DNA of 64,000 nt, from positions 744,001 through 808,000 of the forward strand of contig OY970321.1 in the NCBI GenBank assembly GCA_963716735.1, read 5' to 3'. Positions 55,034 through 64,000 of this stretch are shown here, piece after piece (the first letter of the stretch is position 1; each line of letters begins with the position of its first letter). This DNA is from VRUE01 sp963716735 (lineage in GTDB: Bacteria > Actinomycetota > Thermoleophilia > Solirubrobacterales > 70-9). The translations under genes and the position numbers were made by a program. The notes beneath the pieces were generated by a model. The model saw nothing but the letters and a program-made list of their open reading frames with translations, was not told where the DNA came from and did not search any database.

Positions 55034-56230
55034 TCACCAGGCGAACCTGCCTTTCTGGCTGAGGCGCGCTTGCATGTGAATGCTCTGAAGCACTCCTACC
55101 GCGAGTAACGTCGCCAGTACGGAGGAACCCCCGTAGCTGAGCAGCGGCAGGGGAATCCCGGTGATCGGCATGATCCCCAGGTTCATCCCCACATTGACGA
55201 AGACCTGAAATAGCAACATGGCGGCAATGCCGCCTGCCACGAGGGTCCCGTACGAGTTCTTCGAGAGCGTCACGATCCGCAGCGCCCGCCAGAGCAGCAG
55301 GGCGTATAGGGATAGGACGAATGCGGCCCCCATGAATCCATAGCGCTCACCGATCACCGCAAAGATGAAGTCGGTGTGCCGCTCGGGGACAAAGTCGAGC
55401 CGCGTTTGAGTGGCCCGATCGCCACGGCCGGTCAACTGACCGGCCCCCTCGGCGATCATGGCCTGGTTCTGCTGGTAGCCCGCGTCGCTGGCGTCCCCGC
55501 TGGGATCGGCGAAGGAGGTCAGCCTCTGTTGCTGGTACTCCTTCAGGATCGGCGTCCCCACTGCGGGGGCGACCACGAGAACTATTGCTACGAGTGCGAC
55601 GAGAGCCGCGCCGATCACCGCGAAGTGCGTCCAACGGACGCCCCCCACGTACATCACGGCGAGGGTGATTGCCCCGTACACCAGTGAGGTGCCGAGGTCC
55701 GGCTGCAGGAATACGAGCGCAGCCGGGGCGAGGCCAAGGCAGAGGTAGCGCACCGTGCGCTGCCGTGCCGAGCCCCGCCGGGCGCCGTCGATGACAAAGC
55801 CGGCAAGCGCCAATACGAGCAGGAGCTTGCCCAGCTCCGACGGCTGGAAGCTGAAGAAGGGAAGTTCGAAGGCGCGCCGCGAGCCGCGTGCCGCGAAACC
55901 GAAGACGAAGACGAGCGAGATGCTGACGCAGAGGAAGGTGTAGATCCCGACCCGCAGCTCGCGGAAACGCGAGTAGTCGATCCGCGCCAGCAGGTACATG
56001 CCGGCGAGGCCGAGGATGGCGTAGATCATCTGCCGATCGACGTAGTAGCCGGGGTTGCCCGGCACGTCGTGCCTGGTGGCCTGGCCGAGGGTGAAGACGC
56101 CGAAGGCGACCAGCCCGACGGCGGCAAGGCCGAGGGCGGCGTCCATGTAGGGAAGGCCGAGGCGCTCGGCGATCCCCGGTCGCAGGGTGAAGGGCTCGAA
56201 CCGGGCACGGCGCGTGCGGGTCGCGTACAT
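55034..56230 (-). CDS. rodA: RodA-type SEDS peptidoglycan glycosyltransferase
   Basis: 398 residues, 10 transmembrane segments. FFSFQPSELGKLLLVLALAGF, LQPDLGTSLVYGAI (catalytic Asp region) and FVNVGMNLGIMPITGIPLPLLSYGGSSVL are SEDS hallmarks. It polymerises glycan strands with the PBP2 encoded just upstream (1-base overlap). The cluster context with mreBCD favours RodA over FtsW. Confidence 0.95.
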   Translation of the reverse strand: MYATRTRRARFEPFTLRPGIAERLGLPYMDAALGLAAVGLVAFGVFTLGQATRHDVPGNPGYYVDRQMIYAILGLAGMYLLARIDYSRFRELRVGIYTFLCVSISLVFVFGFAARGSRRAFELPFFSFQPSELGKLLLVLALAGFVIDGARRGSARQRTVRYLCLGLAPAALVFLQPDLGTSLVYGAITLAVMYVGGVRWTHFAVIGAALVALVAIVLVVAPAVGTPILKEYQQQRLTSFADPSGDASDAGYQQNQAMIAEGAGQLTGRGDRATQTRLDFVPERHTDFIFAVIGERYGFMGAAFVLSLYALLLWRALRIVTLSKNSYGTLVAGGIAAMLLFQVFVNVGMNLGIMPITGIPLPLLSYGGSSVLATLLAVGVLQSIHMQARLSQKGRFAW

Positions 56231-58101
56231 CAGCCCGGGCTCCCGCCGTTGGGGCCGCTCTCGCCGGAGCTGTGCTTGCCGAAATAGGCTTCCAGGATCT
56301 GCAGCGCGGCCGGGGCCGCCGATTCGGCCCCGAAGCCGCCTTCCTCGATCGTCACGGCCGTCACGATACGGGGATTCGGATACGGAGCGAGGACGATGTA
56401 CCAGGACTGGTCCGCGTGACCGACCCGCTGGGCGGTGCCGGTCTTGCCCGCAACTCCGATCGGGAAGCCGCCGAAAAGGGCGTAGGAGGTACCGCCGGGG
56501 GCCTGCGCCGCCTCGTGCAGCCCTTCCAGGATCACGTCCGCGCTCTCGGCTTTGAAGCGGACGTGACGGCGCGGCTTGGGCTCGAATTCCTTCATCACCC
56601 GCCCGGCGGCGTCATCGACCTGGAGGCCGACGTGGGGAGTGACGATGGTGCCGCCGTTGGCCAGCGCCGCGTAGGCGATCGCCATCTGCAGCGGGTTGGT
56701 CTGCAGATCCCCCTGCCCGGTCGCCAGCTGGATGTTGTCGCCCGCCGACCAAGGACGGTCCGTTCCGCCTTCCTTGTAGAGCTGGTTGCGCCAGCTCTGG
56801 CTTGGCAGAAGCCCTTCGGCGGCGCCGGGCAGATCCAGCCCCGTCGGCCTGCCGATCCCGAGCTTGTGCGCCCAGTGCTGCAGTTCGCCGGTGTCCCACA
56901 TGTCGAGGCCGAGGGTGTAGAAGAAGACGTCGGAGGAGACCTGCAGCGCGGGCACCAGGGTCACCGATCCGAAGGCGGCACCGCCGGCGTTCTGGAAGGT
57001 TTGTCCTCCGACCGTCAGCGAGCCACCGTCGTAGATCGCCGTCCCCGGGGTGATCGTGCCGCTTTCCAGTCCCGCCAGCGCGGTGATGAGCTTGAAGGTG
57101 GAGCCGGTCGGGTAGAGCCCGGCGATCGCCCGGTCGGTGATCGGGGCAAGCACCGGGTCGCGGTAGAGGGCGTTGACCTGGGCCTGGGTCAGCGGTTTCG
57201 TGAAGACGGAGGGGTAGAAGGTCGGGAAGGAGCCGAGGCCGAGGATTTCGCCCGTGTGCACGTCCATCGTCACGAAGCCGCCCGGCAGGCCGCGGCCGGC
57301 GAGCGCGGCTTCGCCCGCTTCCTGCACGTCCGCATCGATCGAGAGCTTCAGGTTCTCGCCCGGCACCGGCGGCTCGGAGACGAGCTGCCCGTTCTTGGTC
57401 GGCTGTCCGAAGGCGTCGACCTGGGTCCGGGTGATGCCGGGCTTGCCGCGCAGGTAGCGGTCGTAGGTGTCCTCGACGCCGTCCTGGCCGATCTCGTCGC
57501 CGGGCTCAAGGCCGCGGTACTGGGGCTCTTTCAGCTGTTCTTCGCTGACCTCGCCGACGTTGCCGAGGATGTGGGCGGCAAGCGTCCCGTGCGGGTAGCG
57601 GCGGACGAAGACGCGCTCGACCGTGACGCCGGGGAAGCGGTCCTGGTTCTCCTGGATGTAGAAGACGAGGTAGCTGCCGACGTCGCGGCGCAGGGTCACC
57701 GGCGCGCTCGCCGCCACTTTCAGCTGTTCGTGCATCGTCTTGCGCAGGCGGGGGAGCGAGCTGTGGGTCAACTCGGCCAGCCGGGCCAGCTCGGCGCGGC
57801 GCTCTCGCGGCTCCTCGGGCAGTTTCTGCGGGTTGACCTGGAGGGCGAGGCTGGTCCGGTTGCTGACGATGACCTCGCCGTTGCGGTCGAGGATCTCGCC
57901 GCGCGGGGCGCTGACCCTGAACTCGCGGGTGCGGTTGTTCTTCGCTTCGGCGAGGTACTTGTCGCCGTTCAGGACCTGCAGGAACCAGAGCCGGAAGAAG
58001 AGCACCGCGAAGAGCGCCAGGGCGACGCCGCCGAAGATCGCGATGCGCAGCGCCAGCCGGTTGCCCATCTGCGGTCCGAGCTCGTCGGATCGCCTGTACA
58101 T
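56230..58101 (-). CDS. mrdA: Penicillin-binding protein 2 (transpeptidase)
   Basis: 623 residues. N-terminal anchor helix (about 17-40), pedestal domain, then transpeptidase domain with SxxK in YPTGSTFKLITAL, SxN region (SDVF) and KTGTAQ in GVAGKTGTAQRVG. The YIQENQDRFPGVTVERVFVRRYPHG stretch is typical of class B PBP2. Partners with RodA in side-wall synthesis. Joined to mreD and rodA by 1-base overlaps. Confidence 0.96.
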   Translation of the reverse strand: MYRRSDELGPQMGNRLALRIAIFGGVALALFAVLFFRLWFLQVLNGDKYLAEAKNNRTREFRVSAPRGEILDRNGEVIVSNRTSLALQVNPQKLPEEPRERRAELARLAELTHSSLPRLRKTMHEQLKVAASAPVTLRRDVGSYLVFYIQENQDRFPGVTVERVFVRRYPHGTLAAHILGNVGEVSEEQLKEPQYRGLEPGDEIGQDGVEDTYDRYLRGKPGITRTQVDAFGQPTKNGQLVSEPPVPGENLKLSIDADVQEAGEAALAGRGLPGGFVTMDVHTGEILGLGSFPTFYPSVFTKPLTQAQVNALYRDPVLAPITDRAIAGLYPTGSTFKLITALAGLESGTITPGTAIYDGGSLTVGGQTFQNAGGAAFGSVTLVPALQVSSDVFFYTLGLDMWDTGELQHWAHKLGIGRPTGLDLPGAAEGLLPSQSWRNQLYKEGGTDRPWSAGDNIQLATGQGDLQTNPLQMAIAYAALANGGTIVTPHVGLQVDDAAGRVMKEFEPKPRRHVRFKAESADVILEGLHEAAQAPGGTSYALFGGFPIGVAGKTGTAQRVGHADQSWYIVLAPYPNPRIVTAVTIEEGGFGAESAAPAALQILEAYFGKHSSGESGPNGGSPG

Positions 58102-58652
58102 CAGGTCCTCCCGAGCACGGTCGGCTGGCGGCGCCGCGTCACGTTCGATTCCTCGACCAGCGCCGGGCGCAGCACCCGGCGCAGGCCGAAGTAGATCGGC
58201 CAGGCAAGGAAGAAGGCGTAGATGCTCTTCAGCAGCATGTCGCGGACGATCAGCACGCTGACCGGCGCGTCGATGCCGAGCATTACCTGCACGGCGGCAA
58301 AGCCGAGCCCGGCGAACAGGGTCAAACCCATGCAGACCAGGGGCGGCACCAGAGCGCTGTGGATGTCGAACCGCTCGCGGAAGAGGCCGGCCATGTAACC
58401 GGCGCCGAGCAAGACCAGCGAGGAGCCGCCGAGCGGGGCGACCAGCAGGCAGTCGACGAGGAAACCGACCCAGAAGCCGGCGACGGCGCCGGTCATGCTG
58501 CCGCCGAGCAGGCCGAGCGAGACGACGACCGCGGGCAACACGTCGGCGCTGGTGTGAAGGAACTCGACCCGCGAGAAGAAGGAGAGCTGCAGGAGCACCG
58601 CGAGGATCACGATCGCGGCGAGGCGGACGAAGATCTTCGGCGTGACGATCAT
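58101..58652 (-). CDS. mreD: Rod shape-determining protein MreD
   Basis: 183 residues with five to six hydrophobic helices; LLGGSMTGAVAGFWVGFLVDCLLVAPLGGSSLVLLGAGYMAGL matches the MreD core. Sequence conservation is weak in this family; the mreC-mreD-mrdA order makes it secure. A charged C-terminal tail (LVEESNVTRRRQPTVLGRT). Confidence 0.93.
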   Translation of the reverse strand: MIVTPKIFVRLAAIVILAVLLQLSFFSRVEFLHTSADVLPAVVVSLGLLGGSMTGAVAGFWVGFLVDCLLVAPLGGSSLVLLGAGYMAGLFRERFDIHSALVPPLVCMGLTLFAGLGFAAVQVMLGIDAPVSVLIVRDMLLKSIYAFFLAWPIYFGLRRVLRPALVEESNVTRRRQPTVLGRT

Positions 58653-59500
58653 CCGCGCGAGCCCCCGGTCAGGACCTGGACGAGATCGAGGTTGGCGACG
58701 TCCGCGTAGGGGCGCAGGTGAACCTGCTGACTGGCCTCCTGCTCGACGATCGGGGCGCTCGTCACTTCGCCGACCGGCAGGCCGGGCGGGAAGAGAGAGG
58801 CGAGACCCTCCGCGCGCCAGCCGGAGGTGACGACGGTCTGGCCGCCGTGCACGTCCTTGGTCGAGTCGATGAAGTCGAGGATCAGGTCTTCGGGATTGCC
58901 GATGTCTGGGCGGATCACGCCCTGCACCCCGCCCGGGACGACCTTGGCCGAGACGGCGCTGGCGTGGTCGGTGATCAGCGTCACCTGGGCCGAGCCCCCC
59001 TGAGTCGAGGCGACGAGGCCGACCAGCCCGTCGCCGCTGATCACCGGATCGTCGACGTTGACGCCGTCGCCGGAGCCTACGTCGACCGTGACCGTCGAGT
59101 GCCAGACGGTCGGCGAGCGGGCGATCACCCGCCCGGTGACCGGCTCGTAGGCCGATTCGGCCAGCGCCGGTCCGCGGTCGAGTTCGACCAGCTTGCGCAG
59201 CTGGGCGTTCTCCTGCAGCGCCTCCTGGCCGGCGACGGCCTGGCGGCGCACGATCACCAGCTCCGCCTCGAGGCGGCTGTTCTCACCGCGCGCGTCGAAG
59301 GTCTTGTCGAACCAGTCGACCAGGTCCCTGGCCGGCTTCAGCGCCCTGTCGGCGACGGTCTGCAGCGGGCTGAAGATCGCGCTGACCCCCCGTTGCACAC
59401 CACCCGAGCTTTGCCCATAGGTGATCGTCAGCAACAGGAAGGAGCCGATGATGAGAAAGGTTAGTACCGCCCTACGGCGGCGTACTTGCTTGCGATACAC
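58649..59500 (-). CDS. mreC: Rod shape-determining protein MreC
   Basis: 283 residues. One N-terminal transmembrane helix (about 8-30), a coiled coil (about 70-110), then the two beta-barrel domains: VTGRVIARSPTVWHSTVTVDVGSGDGVNVDDPVISGDGLVGLV and LITDHASAVSAKV. Scaffold between MreB and the synthesis enzymes. Overlaps mreD by 4 bases. Confidence 0.95.
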   Translation of the reverse strand: MYRKQVRRRRAVLTFLIIGSFLLLTITYGQSSGGVQRGVSAIFSPLQTVADRALKPARDLVDWFDKTFDARGENSRLEAELVIVRRQAVAGQEALQENAQLRKLVELDRGPALAESAYEPVTGRVIARSPTVWHSTVTVDVGSGDGVNVDDPVISGDGLVGLVASTQGGSAQVTLITDHASAVSAKVVPGGVQGVIRPDIGNPEDLILDFIDSTKDVHGGQTVVTSGWRAEGLASLFPPGLPVGEVTSAPIVEQEASQQVHLRPYADVANLDLVQVLTGGSRG

Positions 59501-59538
59501 GGCGGAGACCTAAGTTTGGTGGATCTTGTAAACGGCGG

Positions 59539-60588
<1,050 letters not shown>

Positions 60589-60616
60589 GTGTGCAATTTG
60601 GGGAAAAGCAGGGCAA

Positions 60617-61180
60617 TCATTCCAGATGGTCCAAATCGGCCAACTCCGGCGCCAGATCCAGCAACAACCCCACCGGCAGGCCGACGACGTTGGAGACGCT
60701 CCCCTCGATCCGCTCCACCAGGGTCGAGCCGAGAGTCTGAACCGCGTAACCGCCGGATCTGCCGCGCCACTCGCCGAAACGGACGTAGCGCTCGACCTCG
60801 GCCTCGCTCAGCTCCTTGAAGACGACAGTCGTGCTTTCCAACCCCCTGCGCTCCTCGCCGTCAGCGAGCACGACCAGGCCGCTCATCACAACATGCTCGC
60901 GACCGGACATGTGCTCGAGATAGTCACGAGCCTCGTCCTCATCGGCAGGCTTGCCGAGGGCTTTCCCGTCCAGGACGACATCCGTGTCGCAGGCAAGCAC
61001 CAGCCCATCCCGCTCAACAGCCCGCGCCTTCATCCGCGCGTTCTCGACCACCTCTAACTTCGGATCCCCCCCGGTCAGCTCCTTGACTCCGGGCACGACG
61101 ACCTCGAACTCCACACCAAGCTTGCGAAGAATCTCGCGCCGCTGAGGAGATCCCGATGCCAGGACAACCCTGGAACTCAT
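60617..61180 (-). CDS. maf: Maf-family nucleoside triphosphate pyrophosphatase
   Basis: 187 residues. VVLASGSPQRREILRKLG at the N-terminus and the LACDTDVVLDGKALGKPADEDEA and GGYAVQTLGSTLVERIEGSVSNVVGLPVG motifs define Maf (YhdE-type). Hydrolyses non-canonical or modified nucleotides. Its ATG lies at the very edge of palindromic element P5, which fills the whole gap to ndk. Confidence 0.95.
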   Translation of the reverse strand: MSSRVVLASGSPQRREILRKLGVEFEVVVPGVKELTGGDPKLEVVENARMKARAVERDGLVLACDTDVVLDGKALGKPADEDEARDYLEHMSGREHVVMSGLVVLADGEERRGLESTTVVFKELSEAEVERYVRFGEWRGRSGGYAVQTLGSTLVERIEGSVSNVVGLPVGLLLDLAPELADLDHLE

Positions 61181-61300
61181 CAGCAGGATATGGGTAGGGG
61201 GTGAAGCGTCTTGTACTTTTTCGTCGAAAGCCGACGGGCGCCAGCTTGCAGACAGTCCACCGAAAAAGTTAAGCGAAACCCCCTGCCCATATCCCGCTGA
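61180..61300. repeat. Palindromic element P5 (core family 2)
   Basis: 22-bp arms at 61180-61201 and 61279-61300 (about TCAGCAGGATATGGGTAGGG) with two G-U-compatible mismatches. The core CTTGTACTTTTTCGTCG...CCACCGAAAAAGTTAAGCG is shared with P4, same orientation. It spans exactly from the maf start codon to the ndk stop codon, with no other spacer. Confidence 0.9.
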
Positions 61301-61708
61301 CTACTGAAGCTCGGGAAACCAGATCGAGATCTCCCGCTCCGCGGACTCGTCGGAGTCGGAGCCGTGGACCATGTTGAAGGTGACCTCGAGCGCGTAGTCG
61401 CCGCGGATCGAGCCGGGGGCCGCCTCAACCGGGTTCGTCGCCCCGATCAGCTGGCGGGCGGCCACGACCGCTTCGGTCCCCTCGAGCACCATCGCCACCA
61501 GCGTGCCGCCGGTGATGAACTCGACCAGCTCGCCGAAGAACGGCTTGTCGGTGTGCTCGGCGTAGTGCTCGTTGGCGATCGCCTCGCTTGCCACCATCGT
61601 CTTCAGCGCCGCGACTCGCAGCCCCTTGCGCTCGAAGCGTGCGATCACCTCGCCGCTGAGGGCGCGTTCGAAGGCGTCAGGCTTGACGAGGATCAGGGTC
61701 CGGCTCAC
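61301..61708 (-). CDS. ndk: Nucleoside diphosphate kinase
   Basis: 135 residues from GTG at 61708, supported by AAGGAG 9 bases upstream. RTLILVKPDAFERALSGEVIARFERKGLRV and the catalytic-His segment GSIRGDYALEVTFNMVHGSDSDESAEREI are conserved. It equalises NTP pools. It overlaps the end of the upstream zinc-ribbon gene by 32 bases. Confidence 0.96.
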   Translation of the reverse strand: MSRTLILVKPDAFERALSGEVIARFERKGLRVAALKTMVASEAIANEHYAEHTDKPFFGELVEFITGGTLVAMVLEGTEAVVAARQLIGATNPVEAAPGSIRGDYALEVTFNMVHGSDSDESAEREISIWFPELQ

Positions 61709-62282
61709 GGTTGGGGCTCCTTGGCTGTCGTTTGGGTTTGGAAGTCTCTTTGGGCGCCTCGCGCTGCTCCGGCTCCCTGGGCGCGGCGGCGGCCGGTTTT
61801 TTGCGGGCGGGTGCTTTCCGCCGCCGCGGCTGCTCCCGCTTCGACAGGGCGGTTTCGCAATAGGGGCAGAGCGCCCAGGCCGGATCGACGGGCCTGCTGC
61901 AACTCGGGCAGGGGTTCTTGAGGCGTTGCTGGCACTCGGGGCAACGCAGGAAGTTCTTCTCCGCCGGGAATCCACAGTTCGGACACGAGTGCTCGGTCAG
62001 CTGGCGCACCCTCAGCTCGGCCGCCTTGATCTCCAACTCGCGTTCGTGGGCGTCCTCGAGGAACTCCGGCGGGCGCACGATCGCGTAAACGACGGTACCG
62101 ATGTAGGGGATGAAGGAGGCGAGCGTCGCGCAGCCGATCAGGAACGGGTCGGAGATACGGCGCTTGGCATCGAGGTAGGTGTAGACGATCAGCGCCAGCC
62201 AGACGACGACCAGCATCAGGATGAGCAGGTCGACGACCAGATTGAGGCCGTTGTTACTGATACCGAAGATCGCTAGAGCCAT
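61677..62282 (-). CDS. Two-helix membrane protein with double zinc ribbon
   Basis: 201 residues. Two transmembrane helices (about 13-35 and 48-68), a short helical linker, then zinc-ribbon cysteines: CPNCGFPAEKNFLRCPECQ and CPSCSRPVDPAWALCPYC. The C-terminal 55 residues are basic, Pro/Lys/Arg-rich and likely disordered. Possibly a membrane-linked protein- or RNA-binding factor; function unknown. The last 32 bases overlap ndk. Confidence 0.82.
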   Translation of the reverse strand: MALAIFGISNNGLNLVVDLLILMLVVVWLALIVYTYLDAKRRISDPFLIGCATLASFIPYIGTVVYAIVRPPEFLEDAHERELEIKAAELRVRQLTEHSCPNCGFPAEKNFLRCPECQQRLKNPCPSCSRPVDPAWALCPYCETALSKREQPRRRKAPARKKPAAAAPREPEQREAPKETSKPKRQPRSPNREPDPDPRQA

Positions 62283-62360
62283 GGCTTTGCGCCCGTCCGG
62301 AAGAGGAGCGGCGGTGAGTCTACTTCGCCGCCTGCCTCGCGAACCCTGTCGCGCCGTCCC

Positions 62361-62483
62361 CTAGAGGAAGAGACTGCCGAATAGATAGCCAAGCCCGAAG
62401 AAGATCAGGATCACCGCGGCGACGACCGCGGCGACCAGGGCCATCATCGAGAGCAGTTCGGTTCCAGCGCTTTTAGAGCCCAT
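62361..62483 (-). CDS. 40-residue single-pass membrane peptide
   Basis: ATG at 62483 to TAG at 62361. MGSKSAGTELLSMM, then an uninterrupted hydrophobic stretch to the end (ALVAAVVAAVILIFFGLGYL...). It sits between folC (8 bases) and the zinc-ribbon gene on the same strand and has coding-like third-position GC. No family recognised; small size limits confidence. Confidence 0.55.
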   Translation of the reverse strand: MGSKSAGTELLSMMALVAAVVAAVILIFFGLGYLFGSLFL

Positions 62484-62491
62484 TCGTCGCC

Positions 62492-63727
62492 TCAATCCTC
62501 GCACAGAGCAAGTGCGGCGCGGGCGGGCGCAAGCCCGTAATGCGATCCGGTGACGAGCAGGACACCACCCGCCTCTCGGGCAAGCTCGCGCCCGTGCAAC
62601 ATCGCCGTCGCAAAGTCGGGCTCGGCTTCACCCTCGACTCCCGCCTCCGCGCAGAGACGCGCCAGCTCGTCAGCCGAAAACACGGGTCGGTGAATCGGGA
62701 GCGGCGCGCACAGGGTCTGCGTCAACGACGGAGCAAGGGCCTCGATCATCGCGGCCGCATCCTTGTCGGCGAGGATCGCGAGGACCGCGATGACCGGCCG
62801 TCCTTCGGCAACCTCCGGCAGAGCCTCACCCAGAGCTTTGGCGCCATCGGGGTTATGAGCCGCGTCGAGGTAGGTCGGGGGATCCTCGCCGGCCCGCTCC
62901 AACCGCCCCGGAATTTCAACCTCAGCCGCCACGACCCGCACACTCTTCGGGTCGAGCTCGCCGAGGAAAGCCTCGGCGGCGGCACAGGCGAGGGCGAAGT
63001 TTCGCCTCTGGAAGCGGCCGGGGGCGCGGAGCTGCACGTCCGGGCCGGGGTCTTCGGGGGCGACGATCAATTTCGCTCCGCGCTCAGCGGCAGAGCGCTC
63101 TGCCAGCGCCATCACGCTCGGACTGACCCGGCCCAGCACGAGGGTCGTGTGGTCGCGCAGCACCGCCAGCTTCTCTGCCGCGATCTCCTCCTCGCTCTCG
63201 CCCAGCCACTCGGTGTGGTCGAGCCCGACCGAGGTCAGGACGGTGACCTTGGAGGGGATCGTGTTGGTCGCGTCGAGCCTCCCCCCCAGTCCCGCCTCGA
63301 TCGCCGCGGCCTTGACGCGGGCGCCGGCGAAGGCAACGAAGGCAACGGCCGTCGCCAGCTCGAACTGGGTCACCGCCTCGCCCTCCTCCAGCCCTCGGTT
63401 GACCGTCTCCGCCGCGGTCGCCGCGCGCTCGACCGCAGCGCCGAACTCGGCGGCACCGATCTCCTTGCCGTGGACGAGGATGCGTTCGGACCAGCGTGCC
63501 GTGTGCGGCGAGACGCAGGCCCCGGCGGATACGCCGTGCGCCTCCAGCAGCGCCGCGATCATCCGCGTTACCGAGGACTTGCCGTTGGTGCCGACGACGT
63601 GGATCGAGGCGAAACGGTGCTGCGGCAGGCCGAGCATGGTGCTCAGCGCGTGCATCCGCTCCAGGCCCAGCTTCCAGCCGATCGGCTCGAGCGAGTCGAG
63701 ATACGCCTCGGCGTCCGCGGCGTCTAT
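62492..63727 (-). CDS. folC: Folylpolyglutamate synthase / dihydrofolate synthase, start codon unclear
   Basis: About 411 residues. It adds glutamate to folates. HVVGTNGKSSVTRMIAALLEAHG (P-loop), SPHTARWSERI, GLGGRLDATN and YLDAAHNPDGAKALGEAL are family motifs. The first conventional start, ATG at 63655, would delete conserved N-terminal sequence: upstream codons still read DAEAYLDSLEPIGWKLGLER, typical of FolC. The frame runs back to ATA at 63727, which overlaps the valS stop as ATAG, the position a coupled start would take. No ATG, GTG or TTG is in frame there. Confidence 0.92.
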   Translation of the reverse strand: MDAADAEAYLDSLEPIGWKLGLERMHALSTMLGLPQHRFASIHVVGTNGKSSVTRMIAALLEAHGVSAGACVSPHTARWSERILVHGKEIGAAEFGAAVERAATAAETVNRGLEEGEAVTQFELATAVAFVAFAGARVKAAAIEAGLGGRLDATNTIPSKVTVLTSVGLDHTEWLGESEEEIAAEKLAVLRDHTTLVLGRVSPSVMALAERSAAERGAKLIVAPEDPGPDVQLRAPGRFQRRNFALACAAAEAFLGELDPKSVRVVAAEVEIPGRLERAGEDPPTYLDAAHNPDGAKALGEALPEVAEGRPVIAVLAILADKDAAAMIEALAPSLTQTLCAPLPIHRPVFSADELARLCAEAGVEGEAEPDFATAMLHGRELAREAGGVLLVTGSHYGLAPARAALALCED

Positions 63728-64000
63728 TCGGAGAGCTCCTCCAGCTCGGCGCGATAGCGCTCGAGCTTCTGCCGCTCTTCCTCGACCACCGCGGCGGGCG
63801 CCCGGTCGACGAACTTCTCGTTGCCCAGTTTGCCCTCCGCCCGCCGCACCTCGGAGCGCAGCTCCTCGCGCCGCGCCTCGAGCCGTGCGGCCACCGCATC
63901 GGCGTCGATCTCGGCGGAGGCGAGGATCTTCACCGCGCCGACCGCGGCGACCGGGTCGCCCCCGTCCTCGCCAAACTCGAAACGAGCGAGCCTGCCGACG
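63724..64000 (-). CDS. valS: Valyl-tRNA synthetase, C-terminal part (5' end beyond window)
   Basis: The frame is open from the right edge to TAG at 63724 (91 residues). ARFEFGEDGGDPVAAVGAVK followed by an Arg/Glu-rich coiled coil (ARLEARREELRSEVRRAEGKL, GNEKFVDRAPAAVVEEERQKLERY) is the C-terminal tRNA-binding arm of ValRS. The FVxxAPxxVVxxExxKL pattern is diagnostic. Adjacent to folC as in many bacteria. Confidence 0.93.
   Translation of the reverse strand, partial: VGRLARFEFGEDGGDPVAAVGAVKILASAEIDADAVAARLEARREELRSEVRRAEGKLGNEKFVDRAPAAVVEEERQKLERYRAELEELSE

Noticed and set aside
56272..58194. 640-residue plus-strand ORF opposite mrdA
   Set aside because: Shadow; mrdA has SxxK and KTG motifs.

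Overview
The window is high-GC DNA (roughly two thirds G+C by eye) packed with overlapping genes, mostly on the minus strand. Several things suggest an actinobacterium outside the classic mycelial groups, possibly class Thermoleophilia: a mixed-lineage 6-phosphofructokinase, a DUF3052 protein, a HadA/HadB-like dehydratase pair, a complete mreBCD-mrdA-rodA rod-elongation cluster, and ComEA/ComEC. This placement is inferred from gene content; no rRNA gene is present. The left edge cuts an isoprenylcysteine-methyltransferase-like gene and the right edge cuts valS.

Layout. 1-5.9 kb: malic enzyme, a TIGR01777 epimerase, a small lipoprotein, pfkA, a methyltransferase and a 50-residue membrane peptide. 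5.9-14.5 kb: a minus-strand hisIE-trpE-G-D-C-[htrA]-F-B-A run with an HtrA-type protease between trpC and trpF. 14.6-24.7 kb: housekeeping and RNA-quality genes (era, ybeY, phoH-like, yqeY), a vapBC pair, murI, prmA, dnaJ-like, hrcA, a dehydratase pair and lepA. 24.9-33.5 kb: a polytopic glycosyltransferase-like protein, murJ, rpsT (plus strand), holA, a Pro/His-rich membrane-anchored protein, comEC and comEA. 33.5-39.7 kb: a cupin, leuS, small membrane proteins, a secreted His-rich peptide, a second vapBC-like pair, a Cys-rich zinc-finger protein and tRNA-Ala(GGC). 39.7-45.5 kb: a DivIVA-like coiled coil, rsfS, nadD, proA, proB, a PEP-mutase-family enzyme and a divergent nitrilase. 45.5-50.7 kb: an intact IS481-like element abutting the stop codon of a large LuxR-type ATPase regulator, then an amidohydrolase. 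50.8-62.5 kb: obgE, rpmA, rplU, rng, rodA, mrdA, mreD, mreC, mreB, maf, ndk and two small membrane proteins. The right end is folC and valS.

The most unusual content is a set of about a dozen long palindromic elements. Most are 96-124 bp: perfect or near-perfect inverted arms of 19-31 bp around a core. Most cores fall into three sequence families shared between loci, while the arms differ from locus to locus yet stay complementary within each copy. The intergenic copies start within a few bases of a stop codon. Two full copies and two shorter palindromes lie inside protein-coding genes and keep them in frame (a membrane glycosyltransferase-like gene and prmA), which recalls the palindromic elements of Rickettsia. 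One copy supplies the likely start codon of a lipoprotein gene. No mobilising enzyme for them is visible. A second unexplained object is a pseudoknot-capable plus-strand RNA candidate with a T-arm-like hairpin and a strong terminator, between rpmA and obgE.
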